Origin: Tenebrio molitor
Lineage: Eukaryota > Arthropoda > Insecta > Coleoptera > Tenebrionidae
NCBI RefSeq assembly: GCF_963966145.1
Contig: NC_091046.1
Location: forward strand, 47,306,001-47,370,000
Direction: 5' to 3'
DNA length: 64,000 bases
The position numbers and the translations under genes were made by a program. Shown here in pieces: positions 44,821-57,490 of the stretch; the stretch's first letter is position 1; each line of letters opens with the position of its first letter. Under the pieces are notes generated by a model. The model was not told where the DNA came from. It worked only from the letters and a program-made list of their open reading frames with translations, and searched no databases.

Positions 44821-45026
44821 CAGGGTGTTTCACGTAACTTTCCGAGCTTGACGAACTTTAAATACTTACAACCAGTAATACTTCTTTCATAACTATAACT
44901 TTCATTAACGATTATTAATTAATAATAATTAATGATAATTGAATTATTGTATAGCATTTTGTGACTGCTGAGTATTGAGTGGCATAAATTCGGCGTAGAT
45001 CTCGGAAAGTTACGTGAAACAGCGTG
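44821..45026. mobile_element. 206-bp MITE, GGGTGTTTCACGTAACTTTC ends
   Basis: The left end CAGGGTGTTTCACGTAACTT and the right end AAGTTACGTGAAACAGCGTG are inverted repeats of about 30 bp flanked by TA. The interior is AT-rich with ATTAATTAATAATAATTAAT. This is a mariner/Tc1-type non-autonomous element. Confidence 0.88.
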
Positions 45027-46095
45027 TATATCTATCTAATAACTTCAAAATATTGCTTTAAAAAAAAGATGACATGAAAAAAAAATCATAAGAAAAATGA
45101 AAGGAAAGTGCCTAATCGGTAAATGAAATTTACAAATATGTATGGCAAGGAACTTGTTTTTTCTTATTTTTCAACAAAAGAAAATTAAATTACCAAATGC
45201 TTATGATTATGTCATTTGCAGAGAAAGGATATACCTACCAAAGAATTATAAATAATCCGAAAGGAAAGTACTTAGATTAAAATTAAAAAAAAAAAATACA
45301 AAAAACCATATAAAAAGAAAGAAATTAAAAGAAATAAAATCATAAAGAAAAGAAGATGGTAAATAATTAAATTCTTTTTGTGTAAAAATCTTGTCCGCGA
45401 TTATAATGCAAATTAGCGTCAAGATAATGAAGAAATTACTCGTATATAGAATAAAGTAAGAATGAAAAATATGAAGAATAGCTTGTGATCGGGATAAGCA
45501 TGAAAATGAAAATAAAATAAGAAAATACTTGAACAAGTACCTACTTACCTTGTCTAGAGAACAAGGAACAAATGAAAAGTAACATAGACAACTTATTAAT
45601 TATTGTAGATAATTAGTTAACATCACCAAAAGTAGGTACCTATTAAATGTTAATTTGATAATTATTATTTATTTAAGAACTTATAGAGCAGAAAACAGTC
45701 TATTAAATAAAGTGCTTTACATCTGATCCTTTTCAAAATCGATTAGGACTTCTAAACAAAACAAACAAAAATTCAGAAAAATCTATTCAGTCTAGTTAGC
45801 TTTTTTTATACATATCTACTTAATAGCAGGTTAATTTTAAGATTGGAGATTGATAAATGAAAAATATAAATAACATGTATTGAGGATTGAAAAAAGAACC
45901 TTATTTAGCGAAAAACTAAAAACCATAAGATGTTATAATTTACAAAATAAAAAAGAAAAAAAACATGAAAATTAGATTCTACGAATTGAAAAACAAATAC
46001 CTAATCTTAAGAAAATCTGTTTTAATTTATTCCAAAATTTACAACATTGCATTGCATAAAACTATAAACATATAAAATAAATATACATTTACATA

Positions 46096-46524
46096 CAGTG
46101 TGTCCAAAAAGTCTGGAAACACTGCAATTAAATACAAACGAATGATTTTCGAGAAAAACGCAAAAATAGGTGAAATAGCGTTTTCAAAAAGCTTTTTGTT
46201 GATGGTATCTGTTTCCTGTTTTTGATGACCTTGAAAGAGTTATGATGTCATCAGAGGTTTTTTTAAATGGCAACGTCGCATTTTTACTACCGTTTTAATT
46301 GTCTACTCGACGGTCAAAAACATTTTCAATTTACACAAGAAATTTCCTGAAAAAACCTATTTTTTTTTAAATAACAATAGCTTTTTCAAGGCCATCGAAA
46401 AGACCGAACAGACACTATCAGCAGAAAGCTTTTTTAAAACACTAATTGACCTGTCTTTAGATTTTTTTCAAAAATTATGCGTTACGTTTTCATTTGGGCG
46501 TTTCCAGACTTTTTGGACACACTG
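46096..46524. mobile_element. 429-bp MITE, CAGTGTGTCCAAAAAGTCTG ends
   Basis: The left end CAGTGTGTCCAAAAAGTCTG and the right end CAGACTTTTTGGACACACTG are perfect inverted repeats (26 bp including GAAAC). They are flanked by TA at 46094-46095 and 46525-46526. Pieces such as AAAAAGCTTTTT and CCTTGAAAG / CTTTTTCAAGG also pair inward. No transposase frame survives. Confidence 0.9.
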
Positions 46525-47165
46525 TATATAAAAAACATCAACTTTTCCTTTCTACGAGTAATAATATCAAAACAAGAAATTAATGAGTCGATTAATTTTT
46601 TCATTTTACACAACTAGTTTCTTCTAAAGACCAGTTAACTTGCACTTCTAGTTTTTTTTTTTTTTGATCTGGATATCAAAATAGTTATTTATTTATGTAG
46701 ATATATTTAATCCTTTTTTACATATTTTATATCATTTTTACAAGAGTAAAGAAGAATATTTTAAAACGTGAAAACAAAAACTGGCTGAAAATCGTCTACG
46801 GTTGGTTGTTAGTTAACTTTTAATTAACCAATGTATGCATCCGAAGAGAATAACAACAGCTGCATGTAATTTTATTATTTTTACGCCAAATATTAATTAC
46901 CCACAATTAGAGACAACAAACAACAGATGATATCTACAAAAGAATTATTCTAAATTAATTCTTCGACGTTAACAATCAAGAACGCGGAAAGCTGTGTTGC
47001 CAAAATAGTGAACATGTCAACACGGCCACTGACGATTTTATGTTTCTGATATCATGCAAGGTTAGTGGTGAAATATTACGAAGAAATCATCAAACAGTTA
47101 AATTACCAATCGAACTTGAAAGACTTGAAGGAGCAAAATCGTTCTTATCTTCTTAAGTTTCGACG

Positions 47166-47440
47166 TCAAGCATTTTCTGAGCTTTGACACCAAAAGTTGG
47201 GGAAAAGTTGATCGAGAAACAAGAAGTTCAAATCTTCGGCAACACTTGTAGTTTTGGTTTTGCTCCGTCGATATCTCTCATTAGCAGAAAAAGTTTTTCT
47301 CGATTTGTTTTCTATCCAAGAAATGAACAAATACGTTCGCGTATTAATAAACATTCTTTCTTCGATGACATCATCCAAAATAAAAAATAGTGAGTACGAG
47401 AGTGGGGACCAGTCCAAGATTCTGACTTTCCCATCATAAA
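47166..47440. other. Unresolved open frames, not called as a gene
   Basis: Overlapping 60-80-codon frames on both strands here show no recognised motif. Their mutual overlap suggests ordinary stop-poor sequence rather than coding DNA. Confidence 0.3.
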
Positions 47441-48812
47441 AAATTTAATGTCTGCATAGGCAAGCAGATATAAACATAATGGAGTGACAGATGTGGAGAG
47501 TTAGATAAAATCAGAAAAATGGCTAGCAATTTAATAAATAAATTCAGCGAAATCTCTCGGTCAGAAGACGCTCACCACGATCGTCGCACCGAAGACGTCC
47601 ACATGCAGTAATTTTTCATCGTATTCAATTTCCGCCTCGGACCTTGTAAACAGAGCACAAAAAGAGCGAAACAATTAACCGAGTTGGAAATCGCCGCCAC
47701 CGAATACTCCATCAAGTCCCACATGTTGCACGTCCCGTCCAGTCCGAACCCTCCTCAATGAAACTTTCTAATTAGTACCAGCACCAAAGCTCCATCGCCA
47801 CCAAAAATAATTGATGATAGAAAAAAAAAACCCAAACGGTAAACTCACACACGCTGGACATCTGGTCTCCGCCGCATCTGCATATGGGATCATAAATCCA
47901 TAATACCCTCGCGAGCCCACCGCGAACGGATGCTGCTGGGACCGTTGGGTGGCTTTTTTCAACCCGGAGGGAGCTTTGTTGTCGACCGGTGGCCGGCTGG
48001 GTCACGGTCAAAGTTCGACCGCACCTGGATTTATTACAGCAATACCCGTTACGACCCAGATCGAACCCGTTATGTTTGTTGTCTTCGGCGGGTGTTGGCC
48101 GTCGAAGATCGATCCGGTGGACTCGAAACAAAAAAAAAACAAATTAACTGTGCCGCCCGGTTGCAAATGAGCTTGTCATACTCCTTGACAAGAGGTTTGC
48201 TACTATAATAAATTGAGATCGTTACGAGATTACGCCGACTGTTTACAGTATCTAATTTGAATTATAAAAAGGTGGATATAAATAAATACTGCTGTCATCT
48301 GTCATTGTCCGAGCTGAAAAAAATTCCAGCTCCGGGGCCCGGAAAGTTCCGGAAAGCGGATCAGAGCCCGCCACCAAGAACGAGTCTGCGGTTTGATAAG
48401 CTGATTAGCGATATTAATCGCGGATTGGCTCCTGGAACTTGACGGACAGTCAAATGGAAAGGTAATTTTGGTAATTACGAACTGGAGCAGCGAGAAACCA
48501 GTTGGTGATGTTGAAAGAGTTGTCAGTGTTGGTTGCAGCAAAGAGGCAAAAAACATAAAGTCCGGTTTTTTATAATCAATTGTCAGTGTCAAAATATGGA
48601 AAAAGACCAAACTGTATCATTGACATTTGGTCCAGTTCTGTCATTTCAGTTTCACCCTAGATTTCCCCTAGATCATTATTGAGGTTATGTTGCATATGTT
48701 TGTGAGTTTAAGACACGTGTTTTAGTCCAATTTAAAAAAAAATCAATTGTCAAAGTGTTGTCATGTTGTCATTTTGATGTGAAGGCGCTTGCGCTAGCGA
48801 GAAAAATTGGCT

Positions 48813-49037
48813 ATGATTAGATTACGTGAAGAAATGCAGACAGAAAAACCGACAATGCTAAATTGCAGTAAAGATGCACACATCATATTCGAGGTATTTT
48901 CTTTTAATATATGGGCCAATAGTGTTCGTCACTGCGAGGAACTGATTAGAGAGGACTGGAAAAGATTGATGGGAAATCTACCAATTGAGGACATCCATTT
49001 TCCGCAGAATCATATTCGGAAGACGATTGGGGGTTAG
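48813..49037 (+). CDS. Possible small orphan ORF (unrecognised)
   Basis: A 74-codon frame from an ATG at 48813 (MIRLREEMQTEKPTM...). The product is charged, with a tryptophan-containing middle (FNIWANSVRHCEEL, EDWKRLMGNLP), and has no signal peptide or known domain. A TGAGGTTATGT motif lies 133 bp upstream (48680), as at some confirmed genes nearby. It ends TIGG before a stop. It could be a small gene, a first exon, or chance. Confidence 0.2.
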   Translation: MIRLREEMQTEKPTMLNCSKDAHIIFEVFSFNIWANSVRHCEELIREDWKRLMGNLPIEDIHFPQNHIRKTIGG

Positions 49038-52000
49038 ATTCTGAAAATGAATAGGTAAACTGCTCATATAACCCCTTAAATAAATTACCATTTTTCTGTA
49101 GGTATGTTCAGTTCTACTTTTCAGTGTCATTATCGTCTTTATTTCTGGTCTTTTGGTATAAAATTTGGTTACACCTGAAACTTTTCTGACATTTGAAAAT
49201 TACTGACATAACCTCAAACCTGATCTAGGGAGATTTTACGATAGAGGTGTCCCGAAACGAAAGGTTTTAGGGTGGTACAGCGTGGTCTTTGAGGGAATTT
49301 TGACATTGACAATTGATTTAACAAAAATGGATATAATTTAAATTTAAATTGTCAAATGTGACATTCGGGTGACAATTTCAAAAGTCAATGTTCCAAACGT
49401 GATTTATAAAATTCACTGTTTTGACTGTTCTGCCAACCTGACAACACTTTGACATTTGATTATAAAAAAAAGGACTTTAAACAATTTGACCTGAAACCTC
49501 GCAGAGACAAAAGTGAAGCAGGAAGGAAATTCTTTTCTTTCTTTTTAATTTTCGTATTTTTTTTTTGTGATGCACTCCATCCCTTTTCTTATTATGCACC
49601 CTCGCCACCTGGCCCTTCCCGTCCAAATCCGTCTAAAAATCCTTCCTCCCCGACTGGACAGTTTCTGGAACCCTTTCGCGAGAAGGGCACCGTCCCAGAC
49701 TGGCCACCCTTCCTCTCACCCCAACCGATTCGGTATGCGTGTTATGCAAATGAAACGGATGATGAAACAAAGTTTTTTTTGCCGGGCCATAACTGATTTT
49801 CGTCGTATTTTTTTTTTGGTCGAACCCGAGTGACAATTGTTTCGCGTTTGAATTGTAACAGTGACGGCATTGAATTATATCCCTGAAGGGTGCTTCATGC
49901 GTTGAAACAATAGTTGCGATGGCGTAAAAAATCCCGAAACGTCCGTTCCACTAGTGAAATTTAATATTATTTGTGCGAGGGGACGCTTTGTGCATTTTTT
50001 GCTCGTCGAATTTCCATTGAAACATGAAAATATCGCGAGGGGTTTTCTTCCGTTTATTGATCAGGGGAGGGGCGAAAGAGTTGAAAAGAAGGAACGCGAG
50101 TATTTTATCTCTGAAATTCTAAACATTAAAGAGAGGAAGAAATTATTCCGGAGTGCTTTGGCGAACGTCTTTGAAAAGTTTCCACGAATTTAATAATTTT
50201 ATTATATTAAAACAACATCTAAGAAGCTTATATTTATGATCTCAGTGGAGCGCTCCACAAGAATCCATTATTGTCGCGAATTAATTAAAGCAGGACGGGC
50301 ACATCACAACCGTTTTTTTTTAATCCTCTCTCTTTCATTTTTATCATAACACCTGAGATGTTATCATCGATTCGCCGCGCTCTTCCAAATCCTTTGAGCA
50401 TCGCTCTTGACGTTTCCTCTTCGAGCCCGTACGACGTCAATGATAACGATATTAATCAGTTTTGTAATTAAATATCTCCGAGGAGCGGCTTCAACAATGA
50501 ATCACCCGCTCTGACGTACAGTATCTGGTGGAGTATCTGAAGTTTCCTTTCACTTTTGAAGCTGCACAGGTAAACACCACCAGCACAATTCTTCAGCTGA
50601 GCTCGAATAAATTCCGAAGAGCGCGACATGTGTTGTGTGTCGTATCAAAAAAAACAACTCTTCCGAATTTTTCCGGAGAAAGGTGTCCCGGACTATTAAT
50701 CATATTCAGATGTTGATTAATGGGCCCGCGCCGATCTCTAATGAATTACGTCCTGTCTGTGGGCTCGTCGCAATCGACGTCGTCCTTTCTTCAGGACGAT
50801 CCCCGTTTTTCCCGGTGCGTTTCCTACGCAACACGCCCCGATTTTAATTATCCTCATTTCCATTTTTGCCATGTAACGGTCTTTTTCGCAGCTTTTATCC
50901 TTCATCAAATTCCAATCTTGTTAAGTCTGGGAACGCGCCGGTTCTTTTGCTTTTTTCTTCTTTCATTAAGCGTCCCGTATTTTAATTTTCCTTCGAGGAG
51001 GATCAAAGTCGCCGACTTTCTGGTTCTGGATTCCTATTCCTGTCTGGGGACTGTGCGTCCGCCCCGAAAAAAATTTTCTCAAGCCCGGCAACCTGTCCTC
51101 CCATCGCAACCGGTTACAGTTTTTCGTGGAGCCACCCAGTAGCGCGCCACCCTTTCAAGTCTCTCCTATTATTTTTACCTATTCATTTGCATACCGTGAA
51201 ATGTTAATTTCTAATTCACATCCGCATTCAGGCCGGTTTTGTTTTTTTTTTCCGGCTCTCCGTGTGTACTTTTCTCCCTTTTCGACCCCTGCTGCACAAA
51301 GAACATCTTTCATTACGGAATGAATGCTCGACGTTAAACAATGGACCGCGCTAAGGGATGAAGATTCGACACATTATTATTAAAGAGGCGACACTGTTTC
51401 GCATATTTTCTCTCCCATTTGGTCCCAATTTGGGCCATTGTGTGCGTTTGCTCTCTAATTAATTGATTAATTTAATTCGATGCGTCGGCGGGGCTTAAGT
51501 TTCTTCGGCTAATTAAACGTCCTCCTATCCGATTTCGGATTTCACGATGCAACCGACATCCACTCGTAAATTTCCGTTTCGTTAATTTACTGCGTGCATT
51601 AGCATTTTTACGGTGTGTGTTTTTCGAAATTTTACGACAATTAACGGATGATTTAGGGCCCGTCTCGAAACGTCAAATTTCTGTTTGTCCTACGATTTCA
51701 CGACGTCGTTTATTATTATTATTTTTTTTAATTGGAAATTTGGAATTTGAACGGCAGGTCGAGAATTGCTGCGGTCACGTGTTAGTCTAATAAATCAATG
51801 CGTCGAAGGTGCGGTTTACGACAAATTTAATGAAAGCGAGGGCATTAAGCCAAGGTGATGATGATTTATTGCGACTAGACGCGGGGTTCCCGACATGGGA
51901 TTAAATTTAATGTCGTTTCGAATACACAAAGTAATGATAACGAAAATGTTGCAAAGATGAAATAATATTCGTTAGAAAAAATCTCCCCAAAAGAAGTGAA

Positions 52001-52282
52001 ATCGTGCTGAAAGTAAGGAAAAGCAAACAAACTGAAAACGTTCTTTCAAATAGCTCGCGGCAAAATTTTGATTATCTTAAATGAAAACGTTACAGTCTAG
52101 GAAGCATGATGAGCAAGCTGAGATGTAAAATAATAAGAGTAATGCCTCTGCTACTGGGCATGAAAACCACGGAAAGAAATGAAAATATTTTTTTTGTGTT
52201 TATAACCTGAAAATAGGTATTTTCCGGTTATCTTCGAAATGTTTTTTACTTTACAAGAGAAACTAGGATAAATTGGTTTGTA

Positions 52283-52571
52283 GGGTTGGTATTAAATGAC
52301 GTCAGACACACGCAAACGTCAATTCACTTTAAACAAAATGGGCGTTTCATTGTTTTAATCGTTTACAAATTATGAAATCAGCGAACGAAGCGGTATCGAA
52401 TTTGATTCCCTAATTTCAAAATACTTTCGTCGGAGTCGTTCATTTTGACAAAATTATAGCAGAAACAAAAAAATGACGGAAAAAATCATGGACCAAGAAT
52501 GAAGCGACACCACCGACGCTTTAAATTTTAATAATCTAGTAGGTAATCGGCACGGAGAGTGCTACCAACCC
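52283..52571. mobile_element. Possible MITE with GGGTTGGTA termini
   Basis: The left end GGGTTGGTATT and right end TACCAACCC form a 9-bp inverted repeat. The same terminus is found at 2053-2207. Internal similarity between the two is not obvious, so this is weak. Confidence 0.3.
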
Positions 52572-55500
52572 AGTAGTAAAAAAGTTACAAATGTTAAATT
52601 CCCTACTTTTTCGATTTTATTTGTAAATATTTTTTGCAAACAAGAGTTGTTTTAGGTGAATCTACACCTTCATATGAAGCAGCGGATGGTTTTAAATTTG
52701 GTGAAGAATCTTGTGAATATGCATTAACGTGCCTGGGTCGCTAGAAATTTGCACACAAGAAAACACTCATTTAGACTAAAATATGATTTATGATTATTCG
52801 TAAAAAATCTCTTGCGAAATTTACAGCAGAAAAAAAGCCTTCTTTCTTTAAAAATCCAAAATGATCACACCAAATTGGAAGGTTAATTAGGTAAACTATT
52901 GTCTGTTTCTAAAATTAAAAGTAAACCTTCGTGGTTCTCATTTTGTGGATGATGAATCAGCAATCACGAATGTAAATGAATGGTTTGACCCACAAACAAG
53001 AGAATTTTCTTTTAAGGATATCAGATCGGTATTGTTGTGGTGAAAAATAAAATTGTTTGAAATCTTTTAGGTTATTATTTCTCTGTCAAGAGTACCTAAT
53101 ACATAATGGGCGACACTGGTAAAGATGTTGGATTTTCTCATGGGTTGTGACCTTGGAAATATTTGCGCGAAGGAGAACTTCTGAATACAATTGGATTGAG
53201 AAATTATCTACCGACATATTCTGGTTTTCTAAAAAAACTAAAGATTTCCTCCTCATTTATTATAATGGTTTTTATTTTTGATACCCAAAGTTAAGATTTA
53301 AAAAAATCTATTTGATACTCTGAGAAAGACAAGTTTCGGAAATTTGTTTGTGGTACTTTTACATCCACACTGCCGTATTAATTTTGTGGTTAAAGTTAGT
53401 TAAATGTTGTTAAATGAGTTCACGTTAGTCGAATTCCGTAGCAGTAAATTCCTTTGAAAATAATTGTTGCTCAACGCTTCTCTGCAAATAAATATCTTGT
53501 TTTTGCATGAAACAACAAATTCAATAAAGTTTTTGTTCCAAAACTGGCTAATTGTGAGGTATATTTTCGCGTAAATCCTTCAATGAATCCTCATTTTCGC
53601 CTATTTAATAAAGCTCTTTGTTTTATTACAAGAGTTAGTTTTATTCGCAACAATTAATATATTTAAAAATCTAAAGGATCATCTGAAAGACTATTACGAA
53701 AGGAATAAAATCCAATAGGTAAGGAAGACAGAGAATTGGTGTTCTTGAAATAAAATTTGAAACTTAAGTTTAAAAATACTAAAAACAATGCCACTATAGT
53801 AAAAACTGTCTGAAGGCAACAAAATATATAAAATTGTTTGTAAAACCTGAAGATAAGTTAAAAAATAAAAATATCGATGTTTTAAAATGGATTGTAGAAT
53901 AAAATAAACACTGTTTACCTTGTTTTGGCATAATTGGAGGCCATGATTAAGTTTTTAACGTTGTAAAACTGACAACAATGCACTAGACATTGACGCTACT
54001 TATAACCTCAAACTTACAAAAACATAACCTGATTCAACAGACGACAGCTTTACTACCATTTCCATGGCCTCCCATTATATGTGTATTTTTTTTAAAATCA
54101 GCTATCAAAGTGTTGTGAAGTTGGTATGAGAAATTGAAAGTAGCAAACAAGTCAATTAGAAATTTTTCCCTGCCTGATTACGCCCATGTCAACAAAGTGT
54201 CAAAAAAATGAGAAAAAATGACAATTAATGTCATACAACATGATGATAGGTTATGATATTTACGACCATTTTACAATGGAGCATTTTCTGTCGTGTCAAA
54301 GCATGATTTTGGCGACCAGTTTTTTTTGCTCGTGACAGTATTTTTTTATACATTTCGCAATATAGGTTGGCAGCGTCGAGGTCATCGGCGCTGTCATTGC
54401 GCATAACTGTTTGCGTTGAAAAATTAACGCACTGTTTGAAAAGATGCCTTCGCGAAAAAAGGTGGTGGGCAGCCCCTCAGAGAGCGTGAAAAAGTGGCCC
54501 TGATTCGGTACTGCGAAAAGTTGAAAGGTTACAAACCCGAATTGAGTAAGAAAACCATGTTGGACATTTCAATTACGTTAGACAGACATAACCTCAATTT
54601 TGACATGGGGAAACTGTTATGCATTTGGTCGGTAAGTACATGTTTTAGGGGTTTTTATAAAGTTTTGACACTGACAGCTGATTTAAAAAAAAACTGTGTA
54701 TTGCAAGATTTGTTCTTCGTAAAATTTGACAGACAGCTTTTAATTTTTTCAATTTATTTTTATTTCCGTAGGTGACAGAAATTTCGCAGGAATTTCCCTC
54801 AACATCTGGAATTGAAAATTGCACGCTTCTGCCTCCGACACAATTCACGGTTGGTTTAAATTCGCGAGGGCGATTCGGTACCTGCGAATTGGCCCATGAA
54901 TCTGGCCATTTACCGTCTTCGGCACGCAGAAAATTGCGGCATTCCCATATCCGCAAAAGGGTCCCCCGTCCATTCGTATAATATGGCTGGTTTATGCGAC
55001 CACACAAAGCCCACATAAAGGATATCCTTCCATTGTCCATCCACCATCTGATAGTAATTATACCGGACTTAAAATCTTTGTCTATTTTTTTTATTATTAT
55101 TAGTAATCTCGGTATGCAGATCCGGCACAAAGGTGGACCACGGTTAGTAAGCAGGAAACAATAAAATACCCTTTTTAAATCGTTGACCGGTGTTGTGAAA
55201 GGGTCGAGGGTCATTTATGGGCACGCTCTCGGACTTTAATGTGTGCATTTAACCATTCAACCCTTTAAAACCGAAAGGAGCTCAGATGTTTGACAAACAT
55301 CGGCGTTTTTTACGCGCCGCATATGGTCGCCGTCGAGGAAATATTTTTTTTACATTTCAGTTAATAAATAATTGTGATGTCAACGCCGCCATAAATTCGG
55401 AAAGGCCATTTAGCGAATTTTATTATCTATAAACTCGATTGATTAATTTACGGCGAAACTCTAATTTGCATTAATAAATCATGCAGGTGTCAGTCGGAAA

Positions 55501-56617
55501 AAATAGTTTTTTTTCTTGTTCCTCCTCGTCCTCACGAAGCTAATTAAGAACAGTACATCTTACATAACGGTGTAATAAATTGACGGACGCCAAACGGGTA
55601 TCGGGAACAACAGAACTCCCAATTTGGAATATTAATTGACATTTCGGGCTAATTTACATCGAAATTTTCTGGTAAGGTGTACGAGGAGTTACGCAACACG
55701 CGACTGCTCTCCCTTCGTCGCGGCCATTATTGCTTTTTTGTCCACGTAATCAAGTTTTTTCGATAATGATTGAGCGAGCGGAAGGCGGAAACTATAATCT
55801 CTAGGATCTTGCAACGTACAGGTGATCCGAAATTGTTTTCTAGATCGCTTTTTATAACAAACAAAAAAGTGTTGTTGAATCCGGCTCGAGGCGGTCGCAG
55901 GAATTTTATTTAAATTGGACGAGCAGCGCAAAATTTCAAAAGTTTCGCCGACGATCTTGCAGGAATTTCGATTGCGAGACTGGGTGAAAAGTGCAACGAT
56001 TAAAATAAGGAATTTGCGAATGCGACATGTCAAAAATTAAATTGTCCAAATTTGGTCGCAACTGTGGTGGGTTATTTATTAACTGCAAAAATGTTATCCT
56101 CGATCTTCGAGCCGCAGGAATTTACCTACCTACTGTGGAAATTGTTACGATTAAAATGAATAACTTGTGTAGTTAAGTAAATAATTAAGTAAGTAGTTAA
56201 GTAAAGTACCTACTGGATTTATTTCAAATTTTAGAAATCTTTTAGTAATATGCTGCAAGACCATAAAATTACTTAACTTTAAATTGTGAATTATGCTACT
56301 CGTAGGTATTAAAATCATTGTTCTTGTTCAATCTAGTTAGTTAAAAAAAAAATCTTTTTTGACAACGAGAATTTACGACAGAATTATAAATGTAAATTTT
56401 ATCAGATTTTAAATTGGAAGAGAAATTTGTTTTGTGAAATTTTGATGAGAAGAAGAATTCGAAGCACTTTTCAGCAATGCGGAATTCTAACAAAACTGAC
56501 AATTTCTCTGCATTATTCTATAAACTCGTAACAAACAAGTTAATGTGTTGTCTTTTGCTTCCGGTCAATTAAAAATGAGAAAAACCAAAAGTAATTTGTT
56601 TTAGATTTCCTGATGTA

Positions 56618-56826
56618 CAGTCGGTGGACAAATAAAACTGGGACAAAAATGACAATCACATAAGTCAAAATTTACAAATTTGCATCGTTTAATTACGGCT
56701 TTGTCACAAATAGGTTAACTTTGGTATGACATATTATATAGACACTGACAAATATATTGACAATTCAATGGTCTGATTTACACAGATTAAATTTTAAGTG
56801 TCCCAGTTTTATTTGTCCACCGACCG
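56618..56826. mobile_element. 209-bp MITE, CAGTCGGTGGACAAATAAAA ends
   Basis: The left end CAGTCGGTGGACAAATAAAA and the right end TTTTATTTGTCCACCGACCG are inverted repeats of about 27 bp (ending CTGGGAC / GTCCCAG-like). They are flanked by TA at 56616-56617 and 56827-56828. This fits a Tc1/mariner-type non-autonomous element. Confidence 0.9.
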
Positions 56827-57048
56827 TACATATTTAAATTTAAATTTTTCTCAAATTATTGTTCTTGTTAACACCATTTTTTTTAGTTCAGAAAGATTCT
56901 TTTAGCAAAAGAAATTTGTTGTGATATTTGTTCCGGAGAATATTCACAAAGAAAATCGGGATTCTCATTGAAAATTTTATCTCAGTCATTCAGAAATGAC
57001 ATTTTCAGGCCTCTAAATTTACTAAATTTTCATTCGCCCCAAAAAAAA

Positions 57049-57182
57049 ACAGGAATTTTTAATGAAAAATTTTAGGGTGGTGGCACTGAGTGTCAATGAC
57101 ATGTGGAATTTTTGTACAATTTTCTAAAGTGAAATATTGATCTTGGGCAAATTTGTATCCCTTATCGCAAGCTGTACATTCT
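57049..57182 (+). repeat. Dispersed repeat, copy B
   Basis: Matches 30205-30335 in the same orientation, from ACAGGAATTTTTAATGAAAA to TTATCGCAAGCTGTACATTC. A few bases beyond, both copies have CTTGGATCC. The repeat type is unknown. Confidence 0.7.
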
Positions 57183-57436
57183 TGGATCCTTGATGTTGCC
57201 AATGGAAGAAAAATAAATTCCCTATCCGGTATTAAAATAATGTTTTGTCCATCCCATGACTAATTAAAGATTCTTAAGTTTTTAAGTAAAACAAAGTTTA
57301 AGCAGTATTTAAAAAAAATAAAAAATCAGCAGGAATTCGTTTCAGATTTTCTGGTTCATTAAAAAATAATTATTTCTGAAATTTGCGAGGAACTATATTT
57401 TTTATGTCACCAAAGTAGTAAAGTTCTCAACGCATT

Positions 57437-57490
57437 GCAGCAGGAATTGTACATAATTGCAGCAGGAATTGTACATAATCGCAGCAGGAA
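57437..57490. repeat. 22-bp tandem repeat, about 2.5 copies
   Basis: The unit GCAGCAGGAATTGTACATAA plus TT or TC occurs twice in a row and then begins a third time. The core GCAGGAATT also recurs singly nearby (about 57331, 57595, 57683), so the 57.0-57.7 kb interval is enriched in this word. Confidence 0.8.

Noticed and set aside
47772..48131. 119-codon minus-strand frame and overlapping plus frames in a GC-rich island
   Set aside because: Frames are open on both strands, as expected from GC-rich sequence; no known domain.
54446..54640. Lysine-rich start MPSRKKVVGSP and a shifted frame ending near 54630
   Set aside because: The ATG frame stops after 19 codons and the longer frame has no natural start or known domain; could be a relic but is not supportable.
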